Shown in pieces: positions 17,576-26,797 of a DNA stretch of 64,000 nt. Position 1 is the stretch's first letter, and every line of letters starts with the position of its first letter. Source of the DNA: Verrucomicrobiia bacterium. Its GTDB lineage: Bacteria; Verrucomicrobiota; Verrucomicrobiia; Opitutales; Cerasicoccaceae. The DNA lies in NCBI GenBank assembly GCA_030432235.1, contig JAUIHT010000001.1, positions 1,488,001 to 1,552,000 on the forward strand. Reading direction: 5' to 3'. The notes below the pieces were generated by a model, which had not been told where the DNA came from, ran no database searches, and worked only from the letters and a program-made list of their open reading frames with translations. The position numbers and the translations under genes are program-made.

Positions 17576-18556
17576 CTACCGGCTCCAGTCGAGCATGCGC
17601 TGGATGGGGGTGAAGGCGGCGGCGCGGATTTGTTCGTCCATCTCGATGGCGGGGGAGAGGTCGCGCAGGCAGTCACGGAGCTTCTCGATGGTATTCATCT
17701 TCATGAAGCGACATTCGTTGCAGGCGCACTTATCGGTTGGCCCGGCGATGAAAGTCTTGTCCGGCAGCTCGCGCTGGAGGCGGTGAATCATGCCGGTTTC
17801 CGTTGCGATGATAAAAGTGTCGGCAGGGCTGCTTTTGCAGAAGCCAACCATCTTCTCGGTCGAGCAGACTTCGTCGGCCAAGTCACGAACGGCCTCGACG
17901 CACTCGGGGTGGGCGACGACGGGCGCGCCGGGGTACTGCATCTTGACTTTCTCGAGGGCGCGGGTGGTGAAGAGCACGTGGGCATAGCAGCTGCCCGGCC
18001 ACAGGCGCATCTTACGTCCCGTTTGTTTGGCCACCCAGTTGCCGAGGTTTTGGTCGGGCACGAAAAGGATTTCGCGATCCTCGGGCACACGCTCGACGAT
18101 CTTCATGGCGTTGCCGCTGGTGCAGATGACGTCGCTGAGCGCCTTCACGCCCGCGCTGCAGTTGATGTAGGCCACGACGTAGAGGTCGGGGTTGGCTTCC
18201 TTGTAGGCGCGGAGCTTCTCCGCCGGGCAGGAGTCCGACAGGGAGCAGCCCGCTTCCATGTCCGGCAGGATGACGGTCTTGGACGGATTGACGATCTTGG
18301 CCGTCTCGGCCATGAAGTGCACCCCGCAGAAGACGATGACGTCGGCGTCGGCCTCGGCGGCCTTGTAGGAGAGCCCAAGAGAGTCCCCGACGTAATCGGC
18401 GACGCGCTGGATGGGCTCGACCTGGTAGTTGTGGGCCAGGATGACGGCGTTCTTCTCCTCCTTGAGGGCGAGGACCTGCTCCTGGATTTCGCTCAGGGGC
18501 GCTTCCTTCGCCTTCGGGGCGAAGATCATCGGCTCGTAATTGAGTGTCTCGGGCAT
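17576..18556 (-). CDS. nadA: Quinolinate synthase A
   Basis: NadA condenses iminoaspartate with dihydroxyacetone phosphate to form quinolinate for NAD synthesis and carries a 4Fe-4S cluster. The 326-residue protein shows the three-fold repeated domain plan and the three expected cluster cysteines: Cys104 in DMEAGCSLSD, Cys219 in AHPECVEAV and Cys282 in NECRFMKMNTIEKL. Other hallmarks are AHNYQVEPIQ near residue 41 and FCGVHFMAETAKI near residue 76. A Fur-family gene and a small TPR gene lie upstream on the same strand, separated from nadA by a CGCAGATT inverted repeat. No nadB or nadC is in the window. Confidence 0.95.
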   Translation of the reverse strand: MPETLNYEPMIFAPKAKEAPLSEIQEQVLALKEEKNAVILAHNYQVEPIQRVADYVGDSLGLSYKAAEADADVIVFCGVHFMAETAKIVNPSKTVILPDMEAGCSLSDSCPAEKLRAYKEANPDLYVVAYINCSAGVKALSDVICTSGNAMKIVERVPEDREILFVPDQNLGNWVAKQTGRKMRLWPGSCYAHVLFTTRALEKVKMQYPGAPVVAHPECVEAVRDLADEVCSTEKMVGFCKSSPADTFIIATETGMIHRLQRELPDKTFIAGPTDKCACNECRFMKMNTIEKLRDCLRDLSPAIEMDEQIRAAAFTPIQRMLDWSR

Positions 18557-18571
18557 GGTAAATATTTTTTG

Positions 18572-18625
18572 TCCGCAGATTACGCAGATTTTACAGATAA
18601 TAAAGTCTCGGCGTTAATCTGCGGA
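18572..18625. repeat. Inverted repeat, CCGCAGATTA family
   Basis: Arms TCCGCAGATTA (18572-18582) and TAATCTGCGGA (18615-18625) are perfect inverted copies, with an additional CGCAGATT directly after the left arm. The motif is the same as in the outer arms at 6762-6914. It lies between the TPR gene and nadA. Confidence 0.65.
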
Positions 18626-18631
18626 TTAAAA

Positions 18632-19003
18632 TCAGCTGTTCCGTTCCGCCATTTCGGTGAGGAGGCTTTGAAAGGCAGGGTGGGACTGTAGCGGCTTGAG
18701 GTCAGGGTCGTCGCGCATCCACTCCAAGTCGCTATAGCCAAGCTCCACGGCTTTGCGCAGGGCGCGGACGGCGTCGGCCTTGCGACGTTTGAGCGCGAGG
18801 GAGCAGCCGAGATTGTAATGCGCGGTGGCGTTGTCCGGCATCAGGCGGACCAGTTTGCGGTCCATTTTCAGGCCGTCGTCGACGCGCCCAGCCTTGCTGT
18901 AAAGCCCACCGAGAATTTCGATGACCTCGGTGTCTTTGGGCAGGCGGCCCAGCAGTCCCTCGTAAAATTGTATTTCGAAGCTGTAGTCGTCGTCCTTGCT
19001 CAT
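18632..19003 (-). CDS. TPR-repeat protein
   Basis: The 123-residue product starts MSKDDDYSFEIQFYEGLLGRLP and contains about three tetratricopeptide-like helical hairpins (EVIEILGGLYSKAGRVDDGLKMDRKLV, ATAHYNLGCSLALKRRKADAVRALRKAVELG). It ends with PLQSHPAFQSLL, common in single-domain TPR proteins. Such proteins are protein-interaction scaffolds. ATG at 19003 is chosen because the in-frame extension upstream runs into the fur-like gene. It begins 23 bases after that gene and probably shares its transcript. Confidence 0.75.
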   Translation of the reverse strand: MSKDDDYSFEIQFYEGLLGRLPKDTEVIEILGGLYSKAGRVDDGLKMDRKLVRLMPDNATAHYNLGCSLALKRRKADAVRALRKAVELGYSDLEWMRDDPDLKPLQSHPAFQSLLTEMAERNS

Positions 19004-19026
19004 CGAAAAATGAAGCCCCGCTACGC

Positions 19027-19521
19027 TTAGGCCGTTTTGAAACCACGGGTGCAAACGCCGGTGGCGCGGAAGGGCGTGCAGCCGGCCACTACCTGCAGGC
19101 GCTGCGACTGCGGCTGCATATCGAGTTTGCCACAAACGGTTTTGCCGTACCATTCCATAAAGGGCGCGTCGACTTCGAAGATGTGGTCGCAGTCGGCACA
19201 GATAACTTGTGCCTGAAAGGTTTGCGCCTGGCGGTTGGCGAGGTAGTATTTATTGTCGTGGCCGACATCCACCTCGCGGATGAGGCCGCTCTCCGTCAGG
19301 ATCGGCAGGGAGCGGTATACGGTCGCACGGGAGACGGAGTCGTCGAGCTTGCGGGCCTGGTCAAGGAGGTCCTCAGCGGTGAAGTGGCCCTCTGCCTCAT
19401 AGGCGGCGTCAAAGATGGCCAGGCGCTGATTAGTCACGCGCAGGCCCTTGCTGGCCATGAACTCCTTGAAGGTCTCGCGTGGGTTTTCGATTTCGATGGA
19501 TGCGGTGGCGCTATTGCTCAT
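19027..19521 (-). CDS. Fur-family transcriptional regulator with altered metal-sensing region
   Basis: The N-terminal winged helix is clear: [28 protein letters not shown] and the recognition region [19 protein letters not shown]. The dimerisation domain has the first zinc pair Cys108/Cys111 ([12 protein letters not shown]), but the histidine-rich segment that normally precedes it (HHHDH-type) reads QAQTFQAQ, and the C-terminal cysteines are Cys148 and Cys156, spaced more widely than the usual CxxC. The family is known to sense Fe, Zn, Mn or peroxide through metal bound at those histidines, so the signal here may differ. It is first in a run with the TPR gene and nadA. Confidence 0.85.
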   Translation of the reverse strand: MSNSATASIEIENPRETFKEFMASKGLRVTNQRLAIFDAAYEAEGHFTAEDLLDQARKLDDSVSRATVYRSLPILTESGLIREVDVGHDNKYYLANRQAQTFQAQVICADCDHIFEVDAPFMEWYGKTVCGKLDMQPQSQRLQVVAGCTPFRATGVCTRGFKTA

Positions 19522-19639
19522 TCAGATTCCAAATAAACAAGGATCGTGCCAGTCTCAAGTCAATCGCAAAAAGAGTAGAGGCGTAGTAATAATGTAAAGA
19601 GGATGTTGACAGGGACGTGTAATTCACGCTTTATCAAGG

Positions 19640-19668
19640 TTTTCATGCTTAACTAACGCTCATATAAT
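19640..19668 (+). promoter_or_regulatory. Probable sigma-70 type promoter of the OmcB-like gene
   Basis: A perfect -10 hexamer TATAAT (19663-19668) lies 17 bases after TTTTCA (four of six matches to the -35 consensus). This places transcription start about 23 bases before the ATG. A TTGACA at 19606-19611 is an alternative upstream -35, but its best -10 is poor. Confidence 0.5.
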
Positions 19669-19697
19669 TCGATAGTTCTTCCATATCTATACAGTCC

Positions 19698-21365
19698 ATG
19701 AAACTCATGCACACACTAACCAAGCATCTGTGGCTCTCTGCCGCATTCTCCGTGGCCGTACTTTTTACCGGTTGCGAATCAACCAAAGTTAAAAACGCTC
19801 CCGAAGCCTATAATGACCGATATCCATCGCGTGAGGTCAAAGGCTACTCGACCAGCGCCCAAACGAAGCAGACTGTCGCCCCAGCCAACAGCGGCGTCGT
19901 CGTTTCCACTGACAGCGAAACCATCTACGAAGACAATCTCGTCAAGCTCGAGAAGGTTTACAACAGTGGTTCCACGGTGGGTTCGGACTTCAACTACGAC
20001 ATCATCGTGACGGCCAAGCGCGCCATCACCAATGTCGAAGTGGATGAGTTTCTGCCGGACAGCATCAAGTTCAAGGACTCCACTCCGAAGGCCGACATGA
20101 ACCAGTTTGGTATGCCCAGCTGGGATCTGGAAGCCTTCGACGCCGGCGACCAGGAAAAGATCAATGTCACGGTCGTTCCCGGCAAGGTTGGCCAGTATAA
20201 GGTCTGCAGCGTTGTTCGCGCTGACCCGCTGGTGTGTCTGCCGCTCTTCGTTGGCAAGCCCGAGCTGACCATCGCCAAGTCCGGTCCTCCCCGTGTTGAG
20301 CTCGGTGAGTCCGCCACCTGGGACATCATCGTTACCAACACCGGTAACGCCATTGCCGACAATGTCGTGATTAACGACACCATGCCGGCCGGCTTCACCG
20401 CCACCAGCCCGGTTTCCAAGAACGTTGGTTCTCTCGACCCCGGCGCCAGCAGCAACTTCACCGTGACCGGTAAGAGCAACAAGGTCGGTCAGTTCACCAA
20501 CACTGCTGTGGCCAGCTTCACCGGTGGCGAGTCTGTCCAGGCTACCGCTCCGATCGAAGTGGTACAGTCCGCTGTGGCCATCACCAAGACCGGCCCGGCT
20601 ACCGGCTACATCTTCGTCAACCAGCCTTACACCATCACGGTGACCAATAAGGGTAACACCACCCTGAAGAACCTCGTCGTGACCGACAACCTGCCCGACG
20701 GCGCAGTCCTCATCGGCAAGGTTGACCAGAGCGGTGAAGTTTCCGACACCGATTCCGGCAAGACCGTTCTCAACCCGCAGTTCTACGGTACGAAGAATGT
20801 CTACGGTTACTGGAAGCCCGGCAGCGACAACCCGCTCGCTGACGACTATGCCGACCAGATTGACTGGAAGATCGACAGCCTCGCTCCGGGTGCTTCGAAG
20901 TCCTTCAAGGTTTCCTTCCACGCCAACAAGCCGATGACCACCGTCAATAAGGCGACCGTCACGACTGACCGCGGCCTGACCGACACGGCTACCGCCGAGA
21001 CCGTCTGGAAGGCTGTTCCGGGTGTTCACACCACCTTGATGGACAGCATCGACCCGATTCAGACCGGTGAGCAGACTGTCTACACCCTGAAGACCCTCAA
21101 CCAGTCCGGTTATGACACCTTCACGGTTACGTCGCAGACGGTTACTGTTCCGGATGGTCTGAGCATCGTCAGCACCTCCCAGGGTGGTACCATCAGCGGT
21201 AACAAGGTGTCCTTCCTGCCCGTGACCCTCGGCCCCGGCAAGGAAGTCTCCCGCACCATCACCGTTACGGGCACCAAGGGTGGCACGCACACCACCGTCA
21301 TGGAAACCCTGACCAACTTCCGCGACACGCCGGTTGTTGACCAGGAATCCACCACGGTCTACTAA
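19698..21365 (+). CDS. OmcB-like surface lipoprotein with DUF11-type repeats
   Basis: The 555-residue protein begins with a lipoprotein signal (lipobox LFTGC, Cys at about residue 26) and continues with several beta-rich repeats of the DUF11/conserved-repeat kind, seen as [24 protein letters not shown] and [23 protein letters not shown]. This organisation and the segment [21 protein letters not shown] recall the chlamydial large outer-membrane protein OmcB, but only a few cysteines are present (KVCSVV, LVCLP, lipobox). Codon choice is strongly biased towards a small set, suggesting high expression. A good promoter and a strong terminator flank it. A structural envelope role is inference. Confidence 0.75.
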   Translation: MKLMHTLTKHLWLSAAFSVAVLFTGCESTKVKNAPEAYNDRYPSREVKGYSTSAQTKQTVAPANSGVVVSTDSETIYEDNLVKLEKVYNSGSTVGSDFNYDIIVTAKRAITNVEVDEFLPDSIKFKDSTPKADMNQFGMPSWDLEAFDAGDQEKINVTVVPGKVGQYKVCSVVRADPLVCLPLFVGKPELTIAKSGPPRVELGESATWDIIVTNTGNAIADNVVINDTMPAGFTATSPVSKNVGSLDPGASSNFTVTGKSNKVGQFTNTAVASFTGGESVQATAPIEVVQSAVAITKTGPATGYIFVNQPYTITVTNKGNTTLKNLVVTDNLPDGAVLIGKVDQSGEVSDTDSGKTVLNPQFYGTKNVYGYWKPGSDNPLADDYADQIDWKIDSLAPGASKSFKVSFHANKPMTTVNKATVTTDRGLTDTATAETVWKAVPGVHTTLMDSIDPIQTGEQTVYTLKTLNQSGYDTFTVTSQTVTVPDGLSIVSTSQGGTISGNKVSFLPVTLGPGKEVSRTITVTGTKGGTHTTVMETLTNFRDTPVVDQESTTVY

Positions 21366-21391
21366 GCCGCCCGCGCCCAGCGCACACTTTC

Positions 21392-21422
21392 AAAGCCCGC
21401 CGGACATCCGGCGGGCTTTTTT
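21392..21422 (+). terminator. Strong rho-independent terminator
   Basis: A 12-bp perfect stem AAAGCCCGCCGG/CCGGCGGGCTTT with a four-base loop is followed by T residues. It lies 26 bases after the OmcB-like gene. Confidence 0.9.
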
Positions 21423-21546
21423 CATGCTCAATCAGGAAAGCACCTCGCGCTTGAATACTCCGAGGGGTGGCGGATTTCCTTTCCAGAAAACGGGCTTTTT
21501 TGCTTTTTCTATTTCCCGATGCGTTGGCATAGCACAGTCTTTCACT

Positions 21547-23793
21547 GTGAGTGCCTCGGAGTCATTGGTCGAAGTCCTGCCGCTGACCGGTATCGGCGCG
21601 CCGCTTGCCTACGCGGTCCCCGGTGGCGTCGCTGGCTGTGTGGCGCCCGGTGCCTTGGTGCGTGTGCCACTACTTAATCGGCACTGCCTCGGCGTCGTCA
21701 CCCGCGAGGGTAGTGAACAGCAAGTGCCAGCGGGCAAGCTCAAGTACGTGATCGAAGGGTTGTATAAGGAACCTGTGCTGACCCCGGGGTTGATTCAGTT
21801 GGCCGACTGGATGCGGCGCTATTATGCCGCGCCCGTCGAGGCGGTCTTGGAAACCATGCTGCCCTCGGCCTTGCGACAGGAGATGAGCGCCAAGGTTAAT
21901 CGCATGCTTTGCGCTGCAAAGTCGATTAGCGTCGAGGAGGAAGAAGCGCTGGCCAAACGCGCACCCAAGCAGGCTGAGGTCTACCGCTTTATTTCCCAAC
22001 AGCCGCGGCCTGTTCCACGCGGGCTGGTGCTCAAGCGCCTGCATACCAGTGCATCAGTCTGCGACTCCCTCATTGAAAAGGGCCTTTTGCGCGAAACGCA
22101 TGAAGAGGAAGCGCGCACCGTCTACAGCGATGTGCTGGGAGAGGCCGAGAAAGTTTCGCCTGCCGAAGTGGAGTTGACCGAAGAGCAGGCAGCGGCAGGA
22201 AGCGATATCGCCGCCAGTCTTGATGCGCGCGAGTTTCGTGTTCACCTCTTGCACGGTGTGACCGGCTCGGGCAAGACAGAGGTCTACCTGCGCGCTATTA
22301 AAACCGTTATCGACCGGGGCGGTTCCGTCATCTACCTGGTGCCCGAAGTAGCTCTGACGCCGCAGACGGTAGGGCGCTTGCGTGGACGCCTTGAGCAGCT
22401 CGGGGTCAAGATCGTCGTCTGGCACAGTCATCTGTCGCACGGTGAGCGGTTCGACGCCTGGTTCTCTCTCCTACGCGGAGAGGCAAGGGTGGTGGTGGGC
22501 GCGCGTTCGGCTATTTTTACTCCGGTTTCAGACCTCCAACTGGTCGTCGTGGACGAAGAGCACGAGCCGGCCTATAAACAGGCCGAGTCGCCGCGCTATC
22601 ACGGGCGCGATGTAGCGGTGTATCGCGCCATGCTCGCCGGGGCGGTATGCGTGCTAGGTTCGGCGACGCCCTCTCTGGAGTCGCTCTACAACGTGCAGCA
22701 AAAAAGCTACCGGCTCAATCGTATCACTCGTCGTGTGGACGACCGCGCGCTGCCCATCCTGCACCTGGTTGATATGACGCGCGAACGTTTGCGCAGCGAC
22801 GGTGCGGTCAACATCTCGCAGATGCTGGCGGACAAGCTGCGCGACCGCTGGGAGCTGCGTGAGCAGAGCATCCTGTTTCTCAATCGTCGCGGCTACGCCA
22901 GCTCTATGCTCTGCCCGGACTGCTCTTACGTCGCGATGTGCCCGCACTGTGACGTCATGTTGACCTACCACCGTCACGAGCAACGCATCAAGTGCCACGT
23001 CTGTGGTTACCACGCGCCTGCGCCGCATCGTTGCCCCAAGTGCGACTCCACCAAAATTCGTTGGCGCGGTTACGGCACGCAACGCATCGAGGAAATACTG
23101 GGGGCGCTGATCCCGGGTGCGAAGGTGGTGCGCATGGACACCGACACGATGACGAAGAAGCACCTTTTCCGGCAGATACTGGCGGACTTTCGCGTGGGCA
23201 AAATCGACATCCTCGTCGGCACACAGATGATCGCCAAGGGGCTCGACTTCCCCAATGTCACCCTGGTGGGTTTGGTCGATGCCGATGTCTCTCTGCACGT
23301 GCCCGACTTCCGTGCGGCAGAACGTACTTTTCAATTGCTTGTGCAGGTGGCCGGGCGAGCGGGCAGGGGGGACAAGGCCGGGGAGGTTGTAGTGCAAACC
23401 TTCATGCCGCACAGTCCGCCTATCCAGTACGCGCGCCAGTCAGACTTCGACGGATTCCTCGAGGCGGAGCTGGAGCAGCGTCGCGAATTCAACTACCCGC
23501 CATTCCGTCATCTGGTGAGGCATTTGTTCCGGGGGCGTAATCCGGAGAAGGTGCAATTCTACGCCGAGCAGTGGACCCGCAAGCTGGAGAAGGAGTTAAA
23601 GGATCCCATCGAGATTCGTGGGCCCGTGGCCGCGCCGATGGAGAAGATGAAGGACCACTACCGCTTTCACTCGTGGTACTTTATCGGCAATGTCTCGCGC
23701 GTGCTGCCCAACATCGTTGCCCTGCGCGAAGCCTTTCCCATGGACGAGGATGTGGTAGATGTTCTCGATGTCGACCCCGTCGATATGACGTGA
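21547..23793 (+). CDS. priA: Primosomal replication helicase
   Basis: PriA is the 3'-5' DNA helicase that recognises stalled forks and starts replisome reloading. The protein has the N-terminal DNA-binding domain, helicase Walker [13 protein letters not shown], motif [18 protein letters not shown], a zinc-binding insertion with four CxxC pairs (CPDC, CPHC, CHVC, CPKC), the [18 protein letters not shown] motif and [12 protein letters not shown] at 21547 gives 748 residues, the normal family length, and begins beyond the terminator of the preceding gene; a longer in-frame reading would start inside that terminator and the omcB-like gene. All helicase and zinc residues are intact. Confidence 0.95.
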   Translation: MSASESLVEVLPLTGIGAPLAYAVPGGVAGCVAPGALVRVPLLNRHCLGVVTREGSEQQVPAGKLKYVIEGLYKEPVLTPGLIQLADWMRRYYAAPVEAVLETMLPSALRQEMSAKVNRMLCAAKSISVEEEEALAKRAPKQAEVYRFISQQPRPVPRGLVLKRLHTSASVCDSLIEKGLLRETHEEEARTVYSDVLGEAEKVSPAEVELTEEQAAAGSDIAASLDAREFRVHLLHGVTGSGKTEVYLRAIKTVIDRGGSVIYLVPEVALTPQTVGRLRGRLEQLGVKIVVWHSHLSHGERFDAWFSLLRGEARVVVGARSAIFTPVSDLQLVVVDEEHEPAYKQAESPRYHGRDVAVYRAMLAGAVCVLGSATPSLESLYNVQQKSYRLNRITRRVDDRALPILHLVDMTRERLRSDGAVNISQMLADKLRDRWELREQSILFLNRRGYASSMLCPDCSYVAMCPHCDVMLTYHRHEQRIKCHVCGYHAPAPHRCPKCDSTKIRWRGYGTQRIEEILGALIPGAKVVRMDTDTMTKKHLFRQILADFRVGKIDILVGTQMIAKGLDFPNVTLVGLVDADVSLHVPDFRAAERTFQLLVQVAGRAGRGDKAGEVVVQTFMPHSPPIQYARQSDFDGFLEAELEQRREFNYPPFRHLVRHLFRGRNPEKVQFYAEQWTRKLEKELKDPIEIRGPVAAPMEKMKDHYRFHSWYFIGNVSRVLPNIVALREAFPMDEDVVDVLDVDPVDMT

Positions 23794-23822
23794 GTAAGGT
23801 AGCGGGGAGATTGTCCTGTGCG

Positions 23823-24530
23823 TCAGCTTTGCAGTTCAGCTTCGGCGAGGGCTTTCTTTGCCACGCGGGTCACGTAGATGGAGACGCCCAGAGCGGCGAG
23901 CAGGCCTACGCCCAGCACGACGTAATGCACCCATTCATGCGGGGCGGCTTCCTGGTGCATGGCGCTGAGGTGCTTGGCGGTGAAGCCGATGTAGACCTCC
24001 GCGAAGACGATGGGTGCGCGGGCGAATCCACCCAGCATATACTGACCAAAGGTTACCCGACTGATGGCCAGCAGGTAGCTCATGGCGGTGAACGGCACCG
24101 GCGTGAGGCGAATCATAAAGACCATCTTTGCGCCCTTGCTGCTGACCGCGCGATCAATAACAGCGAACTTCGGATGTGTTTTAAAGAGCCTTTCGATTTT
24201 ATCACGGGCCAGGCTGCGGCCAATCCAGAACAGCAACGCCATGCTCAGAAACTCCGCCACGAGAAAGTAGGTGAAGCCCCACATGAGCCCGAAAAGCGCA
24301 CCAGCCGCCACTGCGAAGGCCGCCGCCGAGATGCTGACCACCGACAAGACGACGAACACTGCCACGTAAATGATCGGCGCCCAGAAGCCCTGCTCGCCCA
24401 CCCAATGCTCGAAGATCGGAAACTCGTGCCCGAAGACCTTGGCCAGTACGACGAAAAGCGCAATTACTGGAAGGGCCAGGACAATGCGCAGCCAGCGCCT
24501 TTTAAAAAGCGCTGGCAGATCAAAGCGCAT
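23823..24530 (-). CDS. TVP38/TMEM64 family membrane protein
   Basis: The 235-residue protein has about five hydrophobic segments and the SNARE-associated (DedA-like) core: AAGALFGLMWGFTYFLVAEFLS, the GRSLARDKI loop, and RLTPVPFTAMSYLLAISRV. TVP38/TMEM64 relatives are polytopic inner-membrane proteins; DedA-type members are linked to lipid carrier transport and membrane homeostasis, but the function of this subgroup is not settled. It is the second of two neighbouring paralogues and its start overlaps the end of the first by 11 bases, so they are surely co-translated. Confidence 0.85.
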   Translation of the reverse strand: MRFDLPALFKRRWLRIVLALPVIALFVVLAKVFGHEFPIFEHWVGEQGFWAPIIYVAVFVVLSVVSISAAAFAVAAGALFGLMWGFTYFLVAEFLSMALLFWIGRSLARDKIERLFKTHPKFAVIDRAVSSKGAKMVFMIRLTPVPFTAMSYLLAISRVTFGQYMLGGFARAPIVFAEVYIGFTAKHLSAMHQEAAPHEWVHYVVLGVGLLAALGVSIYVTRVAKKALAEAELQS

Positions 24531-25269
24531 CGGCTTCCTTCAGCGCCTTGCGCGCCACACGGGAGATATAAACCATCGCCACGACCGCCACCACGCCCCC
24601 GAATATCATGCCGACGTAATGGGCGTCGGAGTGATGCTCCAGGCCTGCGGCGCGCTTGGCCAGGTGTGCCGCCACGTTGCCGTAGTAGGTTACCGCGAAG
24701 AGGGATGGCAGTATGCCGGGCATGGCCAGCAGGTAGTTTTTGAAGCGGATGCGGCTGACGGCCAATATGTAGTTGAGCGGGCCGAAGGGAACCGGACCGA
24801 GCCGGAGCAGGAAGGAGATTTTCAACCCCTGCGCGCCGACCACCGCTTTGTCGATAGCGGCAAACTTCGGGTGCTTTGCCATGAAGCCTTCCACCTTGTC
24901 CTTGAGGATGTGCCGTCCCAGGTAAAAGGGTAACAGGCTGGCGAGCATTTCCGCGATGACGGCATACAGGTAACCCCACCAGATGCCGAAGAGCGCCCCC
25001 GCGGCAAAGATGAAAATGTCCGCTGGTACGAGGAAGAGGGTGCCGATAACAAACAGGGCGATGAGCAACACCGGCGCCCACGGTCCTGTTTCTTTTATCC
25101 ACTCTTCGATAGCGGGAATATGATCCTGCATCAGGTAGCCGCCCGCCGCAATGACGGCGATGAGGATACCCAGTAACACACAGCGCAGACCGATCTTTTT
25201 CCACTCATGCTTGTGATGTGGAGTATCGGCCCCGGCAGCAGTCAGGTGCCTGTGCAGTATTTTCTGCAT
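24520..25269 (-). CDS. TVP38/TMEM64 family membrane protein
   Basis: The 249-residue paralogue of the next gene carries AAGALFGIWWGYLYAVIAEMLA, LGRHILKDKVEGF and RLGPVPFGPLNYILAVSRI, with membrane segments spread from residue 30 onward. The strong likeness in the core and the 11-base overlap point to local duplication. Heterodimer formation is possible but not shown. The upstream 118-bp space leads to a divergent small gene at 25388 and should contain the promoter. Function as for the paralogue: probable lipid or envelope homeostasis, by family only. Confidence 0.85.
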   Translation of the reverse strand: MQKILHRHLTAAGADTPHHKHEWKKIGLRCVLLGILIAVIAAGGYLMQDHIPAIEEWIKETGPWAPVLLIALFVIGTLFLVPADIFIFAAGALFGIWWGYLYAVIAEMLASLLPFYLGRHILKDKVEGFMAKHPKFAAIDKAVVGAQGLKISFLLRLGPVPFGPLNYILAVSRIRFKNYLLAMPGILPSLFAVTYYGNVAAHLAKRAAGLEHHSDAHYVGMIFGGVVAVVAMVYISRVARKALKEADAL

Positions 25270-25387
25270 AGCGTCTATACTGTCTAAATCCCCTGTGTTC
25301 GCTGCAAGGGTAAAGCAGCAGGCTCAGTAGGTTCTTTGAGGGCTTTTTCGTTTACCCGGTGGCCTGTCTGGTTTATTCATTAGCATC

Positions 25388-25882
25388 GTGGAATCCAAAA
25401 CCCAGATTAAGGGGCTGCCTGCTGTTATCATTCTCTTGATTGTTGGTGGGATTGCCTATTTCGCATCGGGACCGAACGGACTAGACAGCCTCAAGCGCTG
25501 GATCAGCTTCGGCAAAACGCATCAGGCTCTCGGCATTTCGCAGGAGACGCTCTGGAACAACGGACAGCAGCCCATGCGCAATGCGATTTACGAGCATTAC
25601 ATCCAGGCTTACATGACGCCGATGATGGCCAAGGTGAAGGCGGACCCCTCGCTTACGCCCAAAATACAGGCGCTGACGAATTCCCTGAACACTTTGAAAA
25701 TCACCGGTATCGACACTGAGCTGCGCTATCGTCACGACGCGGACGAAAAGGACAAAAAGCTCAACGTCACCGTGACCTACACGATGACTCCCGCGCCGCC
25801 CGACGGCATCACGCAGCGCACCTATCGCGTCGACGTGAGCAACCACGGGCGGGGCCACTGGCTTGTCCTGGGCGAGGAGTAG
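25388..25882 (+). CDS. Hypothetical single-pass membrane protein
   Basis: The 164-residue product begins at a GTG, has one hydrophobic helix at about residues 10-27 (GLPAVIILLIVGGIAYFAS) and then a soluble domain that alternates helices and a strand region rich in charged residues (DTELRYRH, LNVTVTYTM, TYRVDVS). It looks like a membrane-anchored domain exposed outside the cytoplasm. I do not recognise the family. It is divergent from the TVP38 pair and convergent with the next membrane gene, ending five bases before it. Confidence 0.65.
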   Translation: MESKTQIKGLPAVIILLIVGGIAYFASGPNGLDSLKRWISFGKTHQALGISQETLWNNGQQPMRNAIYEHYIQAYMTPMMAKVKADPSLTPKIQALTNSLNTLKITGIDTELRYRHDADEKDKKLNVTVTYTMTPAPPDGITQRTYRVDVSNHGRGHWLVLGEE

Positions 25883-25886
25883 TGGC

Positions 25887-26648
25887 TCAGGAGGATTGCG
25901 GGCCTGCTTTCGTGTGCGCGGTTATATCCTTTTGGACTTCGCGTACCTGCCACATGACCAGCAAGGACCAGAAGCACAGGACGAGGTTTTGCATCGGCAG
26001 TTGCAACGCCAGCGGCAGCATGTAGATGGCGGCCACCGCGGGCGTCCACACCGCGATATTGCTTATCAGGACTGGCAGCACCTTGTAGGCATACCAATGG
26101 CGAAAGCTCAGGCGCAGTTTGCCGGTATTCCGGCGCACGTACCCCTTCTCGGTCAAGTGGCTGTCCTTCCAGCCGTAGGCCCAGGCGGTCGTCGGTGCGG
26201 CCACCAGTGGTACGTAGACCAACATGTCGAAAGCGATTTTCTTCACCACCGTGGCGATATCGTGGCCGTGTCCGAAAAGCCAGGCCTGGAATTGGTAAAA
26301 GAGGTCAACCTCTACGCCTTTCCAGGCCCAGAACAAACTGAGGAAAAACAAATGGGACCACGGAACCGGGTAGAGCGCGGACGGGCGCAGCCGCTGCACG
26401 ATCCACGGAATGAGCGCCCCGAAAATAACCGTGCTGAACAGTGCATAGCTCCAGCCGACGGTTTCCCTAAGGACGGTGATGCGATCAAAAGCCGCCCGGA
26501 CAGAGTCGATGAAATGATAGCTCCCCACCATGCCGAGGGCAAACACCGCAAGCGCCAGCCCCGGCCAACGATTTGCCCAGGCCGCCTCCACTCCGCTCTT
26601 CCAGGGCGGCTTGCGCCGGATCGTTACTGGTTTTTCTCCTATCCCCAT
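25887..26648 (-). CDS. Polytopic membrane protein with Mpv17-like pattern
   Basis: The protein has four to five hydrophobic segments. Its C-terminal half reads KKIAFDMLVYVPL, WAYGWK, WYAYKVLPVLISNIAVWTPA and LCFWSLLVMW, an order that recalls the eukaryotic Mpv17/PMP22 family (a K..DQ...P segment, W..W.P, then a final FWN helix). That similarity is my reading by eye and is not proof. ATG at 26648 gives 253 residues; ATG at 26750 would add 34 cysteine-containing residues of uncertain status. A still longer TTG start at 26804 lies inside a palindromic repeat and is improbable. Function unknown. Confidence 0.6.
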   Translation of the reverse strand: MGIGEKPVTIRRKPPWKSGVEAAWANRWPGLALAVFALGMVGSYHFIDSVRAAFDRITVLRETVGWSYALFSTVIFGALIPWIVQRLRPSALYPVPWSHLFFLSLFWAWKGVEVDLFYQFQAWLFGHGHDIATVVKKIAFDMLVYVPLVAAPTTAWAYGWKDSHLTEKGYVRRNTGKLRLSFRHWYAYKVLPVLISNIAVWTPAVAAIYMLPLALQLPMQNLVLCFWSLLVMWQVREVQKDITAHTKAGPQSS

Positions 26649-26797
26649 CTGTGCAAAGAACGATTCCGCAATATCTATGCCCCCCACGCAAGGCTCTTGT
26701 GCGTGTGGAAGTGCGCTGACAGGCCGGACACAGTCAGAATGTAGGTTCATAAAGCAGCGTAAAGGCTTGGTCTCGATCAGACCGTCCGTTTCAAAAA

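Noticed and set aside
19606-19635. TTGACA as the -35 of the OmcB-like gene promoter
   Set aside because: The hexamer is perfect, but no good -10 lies 16-18 bases away; the TATAAT further down with a fair -35 is better.
19779-21290. About 500-codon frame antisense to the OmcB-like gene
   Set aside because: The plus-strand gene has a promoter, lipobox, repeats and terminator. The antisense frame is a mirror of its strong codon bias.
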